A DNA stretch of 64,000 nucleotides, taken from the NCBI RefSeq assembly GCF_035552695.1, contig NZ_DASZKT010000044.1, forward strand, positions 1 through 64,000, read 5' to 3'. Position numbers and translations under genes: made by a program. Below are positions 25,249 to 33,084 of this stretch, one piece after another. Positions within the stretch are counted from its first letter, which is position 1; each line of letters opens with the position of its first letter. This DNA is from Actinospica sp035552695. Lineage in GTDB: Bacteria; Actinomycetota; Actinomycetes; Streptomycetales; Catenulisporaceae. Under the pieces are notes generated by a model. That model saw only the letters and a program-made list of their open reading frames with translations. It made no database searches and had not been told where the DNA came from.

Positions 25249-25288
25249 CCCAACGTTCTCAATGCCCTGATTGCGGGAGCACTTCGCC

Positions 25289-25831
25289 ATGCGGTTTTTC
25301 CTGCCCGTATGCGCGCTGGCGGTATTGGCCACCGCCACGGCGTGTACGTCGACGTCCACTGCGGCGTCACCTATAGCCACAGCCACCACCTCGACCACGG
25401 CGACCGGCCCGCGCGGCTCGGTATCCGTCGGCGACATCAAGATCTCCAACGCCTACATCCCCCAGCCCGCCTCGCCCGACGTCGCGGCCGCGTACTTCAC
25501 GGTGACCGACGTCGGTGCCAAGGGCGACGTGCTGCTCTCCGCGACCTCCGACCCCTCGTCGCAGGCCTCGCTCATGCAGGAGTCGGAGACCGGAGCCGAC
25601 GCGGGGACGATGGCGAACATCAGCGGCGGCCTGTCCATCCCGGCCGACGGAGCCGTGGAGCTCGGGCCCGGCGGCTACCACCTGATGCTCACCAACCCCG
25701 CCGCGACGCTCACCGCCGGCGAGACCGTCGTCTTGAGGCTCCGCTTCAAGACGACCGGCACCGTGACGCTCAAGGTCCCGGTCACCTCGCTGCTCTCCGA
25801 CGCCCAGACGTCCTCCATGCCCGGAATGTGA
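25289..25831 (+). CDS. PCuAC-type copper chaperone lipoprotein (atypical metal site)
   Basis: A 180-residue lipoprotein: signal peptide and lipobox ATATACTS, Ser/Thr-rich linker, then a PCuAC (DUF461) domain starting VSVGDIKISNAYIPQPASPDVAAAYFTVTD. Canonical PCuAC binds Cu(I) through H-(M)-x10-M-x21-H-x-M. Here the first His position reads SLMQES (Leu), while the internal Met (GTM) and GGYHLML are kept, so the site looks Met-rich with one His. ATG 25289 has GGGAG upstream. It precedes Sco by a few bases; together they probably load copper onto cytochrome oxidase. Confidence 0.83.
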   Translation: MRFFLPVCALAVLATATACTSTSTAASPIATATTSTTATGPRGSVSVGDIKISNAYIPQPASPDVAAAYFTVTDVGAKGDVLLSATSDPSSQASLMQESETGADAGTMANISGGLSIPADGAVELGPGGYHLMLTNPAATLTAGETVVLRLRFKTTGTVTLKVPVTSLLSDAQTSSMPGM

Positions 25832-25839
25832 GCCCCAGA

Positions 25840-26493
25840 ATGATCAAGACTCGTACGATTCTCGCCGGCGTGCTCGCCATCGGGTTGATCGGCACCGTCG
25901 GCGCGTGCGGCTCGTCCTCCTCGAGCTCCGCGTCCTCCGGCTTCGTCGTCGACTCGGCGCCGAGTTCGCTCTTCGACGGCGACCAGCTCACCCAGCCGTT
26001 CGCCAAGCCGAACGTCACGCTGACCGACACCTCCGGCAAGCAGTTCAACCTGGTCCAAGGGACGAAAGGCAAGCTGACGCTCGTCTACTTCGGCTACACG
26101 CACTGCCCGGACGTGTGCCCGACCACGATGGCCACCCTCGCCGCGACCATGCGCACACTGACATCAGCCCAGGCCGCTCAGGTCGACGTGGTCTTCATCT
26201 CCTCCGACCCGAAGCGCGACACTCCCGCCGTGCTGCACGCCTGGCTCGGCCAGTACGACCCGAAGTTCATCGGCCTGACCGGCGCTTTCGGCACGATCCA
26301 GAGCGCCGCTTCGTCGCTGGGCATCACGATCGAGCCGCCGACCGACACGAACGGCCAGTACACCGTGACGCACGGCGCCGAGGTCATCGCGTTCGACGCC
26401 GAGGGCAAGGGCGACCTCGTCTACACGTCGGGTACGAGCGTCCCGCAGTTCCAGCACGACATTCCGCTGCTGCTGGCGGGCCGTGATGGCTGA
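25840..26493 (+). CDS. SCO1/SenC family copper-dependent thioredoxin-fold lipoprotein
   Basis: A 217-residue lipoprotein (lipobox GTVGACGS) with a thioredoxin-like Sco domain. The copper-binding cysteines are in YTHCPDVCPTTM, the downstream histidine in VTHGAEVIAF, and VVFISSDPKRDTPAVLHAWL is the usual middle block. Sco proteins insert copper into the CuA centre of cytochrome c oxidase subunit II or act as thiol reductants. ATG 25840 is used; a GTG at 25828 overlapping the PCuAC stop is an alternative. It overlaps the DyP start, so all are one operon. Confidence 0.92.
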   Translation: MIKTRTILAGVLAIGLIGTVGACGSSSSSSASSGFVVDSAPSSLFDGDQLTQPFAKPNVTLTDTSGKQFNLVQGTKGKLTLVYFGYTHCPDVCPTTMATLAATMRTLTSAQAAQVDVVFISSDPKRDTPAVLHAWLGQYDPKFIGLTGAFGTIQSAASSLGITIEPPTDTNGQYTVTHGAEVIAFDAEGKGDLVYTSGTSVPQFQHDIPLLLAGRDG

Positions 26494-27730
26494 AATCTCG
26501 CGCCGCAAGCTGTTCGCGTACAGCGGCGCCGTCGGCGCGGGCGGTGTAGCCGCCGGTGCCGTCCTGCCGCGCGCGTCGTCCGCCCAGACCTCCGAGCCCG
26601 CCGGGTCAGCCACCTCCATCGCGAACCAACGGCTTCCGTTCTACGGCGCGCATCAGCCGGGGATCGCGGCGCCCGTCCAGGCCCAGGGCTGGCTCACGGC
26701 GTTCGATCTCAAGCCCGGTTCGACCGTCGCCCAACTGCGAACCCGAGTACGCACCCTGCTGCGCGACTGGACGTCGATCGCCGCGACGACGATGGCAGGC
26801 CGGCCGCTGCCGTCGGCCGACGATGCGATGGCGTACGGACGTGGCCCCGGCGCGCTGACCGTGACCGTGGGCGTCGGCGCGTCGCTGCTCACGAAGCTCG
26901 GGCTCGGCCACCAGATCCCGGCGGCGCTGGCACCGCTCCCGATCTTCCTCGGCGACGAGATCGACTCCGCGTCGTCGGACGGAGATCTCGCGCTGCTCGT
27001 CGCCGCGAACGACGGCCTCGTCGCCGTGCACGCGCTGCGGGCCATGCAGCGCCGCGCCGCGGCGACGACCACGCAGCGGTGGCAGACCAACGGCTTCGGC
27101 GAGGCCGGCGGCGTGATGCCGAGCCCGACGGCGACCTCGCGCAACCTCATGGGGCAACTCGACGGCACCGGCAACCCGAAGCCCGGGACGGCCGCGTTCG
27201 ACCAGACCGTATACGTGCCCTCAACCGGCATGCCGGACTGGATGCGCGGCGGCAGCTATATGGTCTATCGGCGGATCAGGATGCTGCTGAACACGTGGGA
27301 CGCACTCGATCGCCGGCAGCAAGAGGTGGTGATCGGTCGCGACAAGGTGACCGGTGCGCCGTTGTCTGGCGGCACGGAGTTCACCGCGCCCGACTACGAG
27401 AAGTTCGACTCATCGGGTCAGCTGCTGATCCCACCGGGCTCGCACATCCGGCAGGCCAGCGCGGAATTCAACTCCGGTGCGACGATCTACCGGCGCCCGT
27501 TCAGCTACTACAACGGCGTCCGCGGCGACGGCAGCCCTGATGCGGGCCTGATGTTCCTCGCCTTCCAACAGAATCCGGCGAAGGGATTCACGATCATCCA
27601 GCAGCGGCTGGCGGGCGCCGACACGCTCAGCACGTTCATCCGCCATGAAGCGAGCGGACTGTTCGCGATGCTGCCCGGCTGCGCGAAGGAGGGCGACTAC
27701 CTCGGGCGGGCGTTGCTCGAAGGCGTCTGA
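26486..27730 (+). CDS. DyP-type heme peroxidase, Tat-exported (EfeB-like)
   Basis: A 414-residue peroxidase. The N-terminus ISRRKLFAYSGAVGAGGVAAGAV is a twin-arginine signal. The DyP signature GxxDG appears as MGQLDGTGNPKPGT with the catalytic Asp, and the proximal heme histidine is probably in FIRHEASGLFAMLPG. Length fits exported DyP enzymes. The ATG overlaps the Sco stop by 8 nt. In actinomycetes Sco/PCuAC/DyP genes travel together; the peroxidase may use copper-assisted chemistry at the cell surface or serve heme-iron handling. EfeU/EfeO are not next to it. Confidence 0.92.
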   Translation: MAEISRRKLFAYSGAVGAGGVAAGAVLPRASSAQTSEPAGSATSIANQRLPFYGAHQPGIAAPVQAQGWLTAFDLKPGSTVAQLRTRVRTLLRDWTSIAATTMAGRPLPSADDAMAYGRGPGALTVTVGVGASLLTKLGLGHQIPAALAPLPIFLGDEIDSASSDGDLALLVAANDGLVAVHALRAMQRRAAATTTQRWQTNGFGEAGGVMPSPTATSRNLMGQLDGTGNPKPGTAAFDQTVYVPSTGMPDWMRGGSYMVYRRIRMLLNTWDALDRRQQEVVIGRDKVTGAPLSGGTEFTAPDYEKFDSSGQLLIPPGSHIRQASAEFNSGATIYRRPFSYYNGVRGDGSPDAGLMFLAFQQNPAKGFTIIQQRLAGADTLSTFIRHEASGLFAMLPGCAKEGDYLGRALLEGV

Positions 27731-27746
27731 GTCACCGCCCGAGTCG

Positions 27747-28823
27747 TCACCGGGACGGCGTGGCCACGGTGCCCACGCGGTCCCGGCCCATCGCCTTCGC
27801 CGCGTACAGGCCCGCGTCAGCGAGGGCGAACAGCTCGTCGGGCGAGGCCTTGGTGTCCTGGCTCGTCGCCACGCCCACGCTCACCGTGATCGGATGCGGC
27901 CAGTCGCGGGTCCGCGTGCGCACGGCGTCGCAGAGCTCTTGCGCCCGCCGGGCCGCCTGGCCGGGGGCGCAGTCGGGGATCAGCACGCCGAACTCCTCGC
28001 CGCCGATCCGGCCGACGACGTCCATCGTGCGGAACATTTCGCTGAGCAGCGCGCCGAGCTGACGCAGCGCCTGATCGCCCGCCTGGTGGCCCCACGAGTC
28101 GTTGACCCGCTTGAAGTGGTCGATGTCGATGAGCAGCAAGCCCATCGGCGGGCCGCCGCGCACGTGCCGCGAGTGTTCGCGGGCGAGCGACTCGTCGAAG
28201 CCGCGCCGGTTGATCAACTCGGTGAGCTCATCGGTGCGGGCGAGGTTCGCGAGCATCGTGCGCAGCCGGTTCGACTGGGCCTGCAGCCGGGTGACCATCC
28301 AGCAGATCACGGTCAGCGAGGCGCAGACCTCTACCCACAGCACGACGCCGTCCACGCCCCGGCTGACCGACGCCAGTACCGCGAACGCGCTCGCCACGAC
28401 GCCCATCGTGATCCACGCGGTGCGCGCGGAGAGCACGGCGGCGGCGAACGTCACCGGCCAGGTGAGCAGCAGCGGCCCGAGCGGGCTCGGCGACTTGTCC
28501 ACGGCCGTCGGGATGCACACCATGATCGCCGAGATCGACGGCAATACGTTGATCAGCCAGTATGGCACCCGGCCTGGCGAGCGCAGCAGCAGCAACCCGA
28601 AGAGGACGGCGAGAGCGCTCAGCACGTAGTTGAGCAGCCGAGTTGTCGGCTCGAAGGACTCGTGCCGCAGGTCGGAGAGCGCCGTGATGCCGCTGACCAG
28701 TACCCCGGCCGCGATCATCAGCCGCCCGCCGACGGCGCGCGCGGCCCACTGCTCGGTCCCGCGATCGCGCCCCTCCATGGGCGTGCCGTGCCGATCTGCC
28801 CGCCCAGCCGACCCGGCGTTCAT
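27747..28823 (-). CDS. Membrane-bound diguanylate cyclase (GGDEF)
   Basis: A 358-residue protein: about six hydrophobic segments (res ~25-185) without a recognised sensor fold, then a GGDEF domain (res ~195-355) with TDELTELINRRGFDESL, LLLIDIDHFKRVNDSWGH and the active site RIGGEEF, an accepted functional variant. RTMD six residues earlier matches the inhibitory I-site RxxD. No EAL or HD-GYP partner domain is present. It should make cyclic di-GMP from two GTP at the membrane; the input signal is unknown. It is convergent with the DyP gene, 16 nt between stops. Confidence 0.92.
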   Translation of the reverse strand: MNAGSAGRADRHGTPMEGRDRGTEQWAARAVGGRLMIAAGVLVSGITALSDLRHESFEPTTRLLNYVLSALAVLFGLLLLRSPGRVPYWLINVLPSISAIMVCIPTAVDKSPSPLGPLLLTWPVTFAAAVLSARTAWITMGVVASAFAVLASVSRGVDGVVLWVEVCASLTVICWMVTRLQAQSNRLRTMLANLARTDELTELINRRGFDESLAREHSRHVRGGPPMGLLLIDIDHFKRVNDSWGHQAGDQALRQLGALLSEMFRTMDVVGRIGGEEFGVLIPDCAPGQAARRAQELCDAVRTRTRDWPHPITVSVGVATSQDTKASPDELFALADAGLYAAKAMGRDRVGTVATPSR

Positions 28824-28888
28824 GATCCGAGCAAATCACACGCAACTGAGAATCGCCCGCCGACACCCGTCACGATGTTGACGCGATT

Positions 28889-30064
28889 TCACTCCTTCGC
28901 GCAGGCCGCGAAGACGGATTCGCGGGCCGCGGTGACGCCGGTGGCGATGGCGCCGCGCAGCACGGCTTCGGCGCCGAGGGCGCTCACGGCGAGCTGCGGG
29001 CGCAACGGGGTGATCGCGGCGAGGGCGTCGGTGACGTGCGGTTCCAGCAGATCGAGGTTCTGGCCGATGCCGCCGCCGAAGACGATCAGCTCGGGATCGA
29101 GGAACGCGAGGATCCCGGCGACGAGGCTGCCGATGTAGCCGCCGACGCCGCCGACCGTGCGCAGGGCCGGCTCGTCGCCCGCGCGTGCCGCGGCGAAGAT
29201 CCTCTCGGCGGTCAGACGGCCCGTCATCCCTTCCTCCTCGGCGCGCCGGACGATCCCGTCGGCGGCGACCGACTCCTCCAGCATGCCGCGCCGCGCGTTC
29301 GTCGAGCGGCAGTCGCCCAGCGGCAGGAAGCCGATCTCGCCGGCCGCGCCGCGTCCCCGGTAGAGCTGCCCGCCGAGCACGAGGCCGAGACCCACACCCG
29401 TGCCGAGTTGCAGGTAGACGAAGTTGCGCAGGCCGAGTGCGGCACCGTACGCATGCTCGCCGAGCGCCGCGAGATTGGCGTCGTTGTCGATCGTCAGCGC
29501 CGCGCCCAGGCGGTCGGCCAGGGTCTCCGCGAGGCCGGGGCGTTGCCAGCCGGGCAGATTCGGCGCGTAGCGGATCGTCGACTGGGCGGCCGAGAACACG
29601 CCGGGGGAGCCGACCACGGTGTGCGTCACGTCCGCCGCACCGATGCCCACCTGCAGCGTGGCCTGCGCGACGACGGAATCGACCTGGTCCACGAGCGCGT
29701 CCGCGGTCCGCGCGCGGTTGCGCACCTCGAGCGGCGGGCCGAGCGGATCTCCCGCCAGGTCCGTGACGAGCACGCGCAGCTTCTCCCGGCCGATGTCGAC
29801 GCCGAGCACGCGCCCGGCCGCCGGGTTCGCCTCGTATGCCGCGGCCGGCCTGCCGTGCTCCGGCTCGTGCCGTCCGGCCGGGCGCACCAGGCCGGCGTGC
29901 TCGAGATCACGCAGTGCCGCGATGACCGTCGGCAGCGAAAGGCCGGTCTCCCGGGCGAGCCGCGGCCGGGTCGCGGGCCCGTGCGCGAAGAGCCGGTCCA
30001 GCAGCAGTCGCTGGTTCATCCGGCGCAGCAGCGAGGGGGCCGCCGCGGCCGCCGTCCGCTCCAT
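28889..30064 (-). CDS. ROK-family transcriptional repressor
   Basis: A 391-residue NagC/XylR-type ROK protein: N-terminal winged helix (res ~10-75; LLRRMNQRLLLDRLFAHGPATRPRLARETGLSLPTVIAALRDLEHAGLV) and C-terminal ROK sugar-kinase-like domain (VLGVDIGREKLRVLVTDL, TIDNDANLAALGEHAYG, YLQLGTGVGLGLVLGG, EIGFLPLGDCR). GGGAGG lies 5 nt before ATG 30064, chosen over 30082. It is divergent from a ROK kinase and SIS gene, with a perfect palindrome at 30107-30123 between them. It probably represses that operon and responds to the sugar or sugar phosphate. Confidence 0.9.
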   Translation of the reverse strand: MERTAAAAAPSLLRRMNQRLLLDRLFAHGPATRPRLARETGLSLPTVIAALRDLEHAGLVRPAGRHEPEHGRPAAAYEANPAAGRVLGVDIGREKLRVLVTDLAGDPLGPPLEVRNRARTADALVDQVDSVVAQATLQVGIGAADVTHTVVGSPGVFSAAQSTIRYAPNLPGWQRPGLAETLADRLGAALTIDNDANLAALGEHAYGAALGLRNFVYLQLGTGVGLGLVLGGQLYRGRGAAGEIGFLPLGDCRSTNARRGMLEESVAADGIVRRAEEEGMTGRLTAERIFAAARAGDEPALRTVGGVGGYIGSLVAGILAFLDPELIVFGGGIGQNLDLLEPHVTDALAAITPLRPQLAVSALGAEAVLRGAIATGVTAARESVFAACAKE

Positions 30065-30106
30065 CGCACCTCCCGCGGCCAAGTGTAGGGGCGGTGTCGG
30101 GTTGAC

Positions 30107-30123
30107 ACTAAAGTATCTTTAGT
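30107..30123. promoter_or_regulatory. Predicted ROK repressor operator
   Basis: Perfect palindrome ACTAAAG-tat-CTTTAGT in the 61-nt divergent gap, AT-rich against a very GC-rich background. It overlaps a TTGACA hexamer (30102-30107) and ends 2 nt before the first ATG of the kinase gene. Confidence 0.8.
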
Positions 30124-30125
30124 AA

Positions 30126-31091
30126 ATGCTCCTAACTATGCAGCACGCAAGCCAGACGGTCATCGGCATAGATTTCGGCGGCACGAAGATCGAGGCCGCC
30201 CTCGCCGGCGTCGACGGCACGCTGCTGGAGCGGGAGCGGTTGGAGACGCACGCGGAGCGCGGTCCGCGCCAGGCGTTGGAGCGTGCGGCCGATGCCGTGC
30301 GACGGCTGCAAACGCGGGCCCGTGCTGAGTACGGCGTGACGGTGACCGGGTACGCCGCCGTGGCGCCGGGCATCGTGCAGCGCGAGCGGATCCTGCTCAC
30401 GCCGAACCTGCCGGGCTGGGAGGACGTGGCGCTGGGCTGCGCGCTGCAAGACGTGCTCGGCCTGGAGCATCCGCCCGCGGTCGGCAACGACGTGCGCGCC
30501 GGAGCGATGGCCGAACTGCGCTTCGGCGCGTTGCGCGGCGCGGATCCCGGCCTCTATATCAGCCTCGGCACGGGAATCTCCGCGGCCGTCACGATCGGCG
30601 GACGAGTGCTGGCCGGGGCGAATCAGGCCGCTGGGGAGATCGCGTACGTCGATCCCGGCGGCAGCGCGGTTCGGGGTCCGGGCTCGGCGCCGCTCGAGGA
30701 GATCGTCGGCGGCCGCTCGATCGGCGAGCGTGCCAGTGCTCTGCTGGGGGAGCAGGTGACCGCCGCCGAGGTCTTCGCCCGCGCGGCGACGGATGAGGCC
30801 GCGCGCGCGATCGTGCAGGAGACGCTCGACGTGCTCGCGAGGTCGATCGCCAATATCTCCGCTCTGATCGACCCCGAGCTCATCGTCATCGGCGGGGGCA
30901 TGATGGCGTCGGCCGACGTGATCCTCGCAGCGCTGGACACGCATCTGGCCGCGGCGTTGCCCTTCCCGCCGCGCGTCGCGGCAGCGCATTTCACTCGTGA
31001 CGCCTCGTTGCACGGCGCCGTCGCCCTGGCCCTGTTCGAGATTGCCCAGCCCGAGGAATCCCAGCTCACGACCGTAGGAAGTTGCGCATGA
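30126..31091 (+). CDS. ROK-family sugar kinase (glucokinase / N-acylhexosamine kinase-like)
   Basis: A 321-residue ROK kinase. The ATP-phosphate motif is VIGIDFGGTKIEAALAG; PPAVGNDVRAGAMAELRFGA and YISLGTGISAAVTIGG follow, then a ROK block NQAAGEIAYVDPGG. The CxCGxxGCxE zinc motif of many ROK kinases is not seen (this region reads GSAVRGPGSAPLEEIVGG), placing it in the zinc-less subgroup. ATG 30138 is an alternative start; neither has a ribosome binding site. Its TGA overlaps the SIS gene ATG, which points to an aminosugar or related hexose as substrate. Confidence 0.85.
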   Translation: MLLTMQHASQTVIGIDFGGTKIEAALAGVDGTLLERERLETHAERGPRQALERAADAVRRLQTRARAEYGVTVTGYAAVAPGIVQRERILLTPNLPGWEDVALGCALQDVLGLEHPPAVGNDVRAGAMAELRFGALRGADPGLYISLGTGISAAVTIGGRVLAGANQAAGEIAYVDPGGSAVRGPGSAPLEEIVGGRSIGERASALLGEQVTAAEVFARAATDEAARAIVQETLDVLARSIANISALIDPELIVIGGGMMASADVILAALDTHLAAALPFPPRVAAAHFTRDASLHGAVALALFEIAQPEESQLTTVGSCA

Positions 31092-32119
31092 ACACCAAGA
31101 TGAGCTCCGAGATGACCGAGCAGCCGCAGGTTCTCGGGCGCCTCGCCGAGCGTTTCGGCGCGATTGCCGAGCAGGTGCGCGAAGTCGCCGCGGAGTCAGG
31201 TGCCGTCAAGGGTGTGGCGTTCCTCGCGCGGGGCTCCTCGGACAACTCCGCGCTGCTCGGCCGCTACGCCATCGAGCAGCAGACCGGGCTGCCCACGAGC
31301 CTCGTCGCACCGAGCATCGTCACCGTCTATAAGCAGCGTCCCGAGCTCTACCGCGGCTGGCTGCTCGTCGCGCTCTCCCAGTCCGGCCGTACACCCGAGA
31401 TCGTCGACATCGCCGGACGCTACGCCGAATGCGGCGCGTCGGTCGTGGCCGTGACGAATAACCCTGATTCCGCTCTCGCTCGGGCCGCCCGGCTGCACGT
31501 CGCCCTCGACGCGGGGCCCGAACTCGCCGTGCCCGCGACGAAGACCGTCACCTCTCAGATGCTCGCCATCCTCGCGATCGCGGCCGGCCTCGGGGATGCG
31601 GACGCCGGGCTCTCGGAGGCCGACGTGGCGCGGATCCCCGATGCCGCGGCGACGATTCTGGCCGATTTCGCGCCCGTCGAACGCGTCGTGGCAGCGCTGG
31701 CCGAACACCGCGGAATGGCGATCGTCGGCCGCGGCGCCTGCTACCCGGCGGCGTTGGAGACGGCGCTCAAGCTGCAGGAAACCCTCGGCGTGATGGCGCA
31801 CGGCTTCTCCAGCGCCGACTTCCGGCACGGTCCGATCGCGGTCTGCGGCCCGGACGCCCCCGCCGTCCTGCTCGCCGGCTCCGGCCCCGCCGACGACGAC
31901 ACGCGCGCCCTGCGCTCCGATCTCGCCGCCCGCTCGGCCCATGTCGCCGAACTCGGCACCGGCCCGAACGCGGACGCCGCCTGGCCCGCCCTAGGCACCA
32001 TGGCGGAGTGCATCCTCGCCACCGTGCGCGGCCAGCAACTCGCCCTCGCCACGGCCGCGCACCTCGGCGTCGACCCGGACCAGCCGACCGGTCTCAACAA
32101 GGTCACACTGACGCACTAG
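31088..32119 (+). CDS. SIS-domain sugar-phosphate isomerase/deaminase (GlmS C-domain / AgaS-like)
   Basis: A 343-residue protein with two SIS domains. Domain 1 shows FLARGSSDNSALLGRYAIEQ, LLVALSQSGRTPEIVDIAGRY and VVAVTNNPDSALARAA; domain 2 shows GMAIVGRGACYPAALETALKLQETLGVMAHGFSSADFRHGPIAV. This is the layout of the isomerase half of glucosamine-6-phosphate synthase without a glutaminase domain, as in AgaS/FrlB-type enzymes. It overlaps the ROK kinase (ATGA) and is probably regulated with it. A deaminating isomerase acting on the kinase product is likely. Confidence 0.87.
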   Translation: MNTKMSSEMTEQPQVLGRLAERFGAIAEQVREVAAESGAVKGVAFLARGSSDNSALLGRYAIEQQTGLPTSLVAPSIVTVYKQRPELYRGWLLVALSQSGRTPEIVDIAGRYAECGASVVAVTNNPDSALARAARLHVALDAGPELAVPATKTVTSQMLAILAIAAGLGDADAGLSEADVARIPDAAATILADFAPVERVVAALAEHRGMAIVGRGACYPAALETALKLQETLGVMAHGFSSADFRHGPIAVCGPDAPAVLLAGSGPADDDTRALRSDLAARSAHVAELGTGPNADAAWPALGTMAECILATVRGQQLALATAAHLGVDPDQPTGLNKVTLTH

Positions 32120-33084
32120 CCGGAGGCGGACGGGAACAACCGGTCGCTGCGTTGCTCAACGAGCCGGCGGAAGAGCGCGGCACCGCTCGGATTGTCGACG
32201 AGCAGGTCGTCGCGCTGCGTTCCCGTGTAGTTGAAGTACACCAGGGCTTTGACGGTCGCCCGGTATCGGTCGGCCCAGGCGAAGACGAGGTTGAAGGCCT
32301 GCACCGGATCCTGCTTGGGAGCGCCGGGGGCCCACTCGGCCAGCATCGCCGGTTCGCCCTCGCCCACGGCATAGGCGGCGAGCGCATTGAGGCCGCCCGG
32401 GCCGGAGATGTACGAGGTCGCGTCGGAGGGCTCCAGGTAGGCGTCCATGCCGATCCAGTCCACGTATTCGCCGCCGGGATACCAGTCCGTCCAGGGCCGT
32501 CCGCCGAGGTCGCCGACGTTCGGGCACCAGACGAACGCGGCATTCGTGGCGCCCTGCTGCTGGAAGATCTCCCAGATGTGCCGCCAGGCGGCGACGTAGG
32601 CGCTCGCACTCACCGCGGTGCTGTCCCACTCGGGGTACCAGGACCCGTTCATCTCCCAGTCGAGCCTGAGGAAGACCGGCTTGCCGTACGCGGCGACCGC
32701 CTTGGCCTGGGCGCGCAGGTACGTGTCCTGCGACCCGTCGGCCACCTTGCCGCCGGTGAAATCCACGCCCCAGGACACCATTGGGATCGTGCCGGGCAGA
32801 CCGCGCACGGTGCTGAGGACGTCCGCGACGCTGCCGTCGTCGCCCTTGGTGTAGCCGCCGAGGACGGCCGGTCGGGAGAGCCCCAGGGCCGAGTCGAAGC
32901 CCGCGATCCCCGCGTGCGAAGTGTCGACGCCGAGGTAGAAGCGGCCGCTCGCGGGGATCGCGGGCGCGGCCAGGGGCTCGTGATGCCACGGCCCGGGCAG
33001 GAAGAAGCGGCCGAGCGCGGCGACGACCACCACCGTCGCCGCGATCGCCGCGTTCCTCGCGTGGATTCGACTGCTGAGCTTCAG
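32116..33084 (-). CDS. Glycoside hydrolase, GH26-like, secreted or membrane-anchored
   Basis: About 322 residues: basic N-terminus and one hydrophobic helix (AAIAATVVVVAALGRFFLPG), then a (beta/alpha)8-type domain. LDWEMNGSWYPEW resembles the GH26 acid/base region and MLAEWAPGA could hold the nucleophile Glu. No ATG, GTG or TTG exists at the right place; the best start is a CTG at 33084 overlapping the GT2 stop (CTGA), with GGGGAG upstream. Third in a coupled operon with two glycosyltransferases, it may trim or edit the exopolysaccharide they make. Substrate (mannan-type or other) is uncertain. Confidence 0.72.
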   Translation of the reverse strand: MKLSSRIHARNAAIAATVVVVAALGRFFLPGPWHHEPLAAPAIPASGRFYLGVDTSHAGIAGFDSALGLSRPAVLGGYTKGDDGSVADVLSTVRGLPGTIPMVSWGVDFTGGKVADGSQDTYLRAQAKAVAAYGKPVFLRLDWEMNGSWYPEWDSTAVSASAYVAAWRHIWEIFQQQGATNAAFVWCPNVGDLGGRPWTDWYPGGEYVDWIGMDAYLEPSDATSYISGPGGLNALAAYAVGEGEPAMLAEWAPGAPKQDPVQAFNLVFAWADRYRATVKALVYFNYTGTQRDDLLVDNPSGAALFRRLVEQRSDRLFPSASG

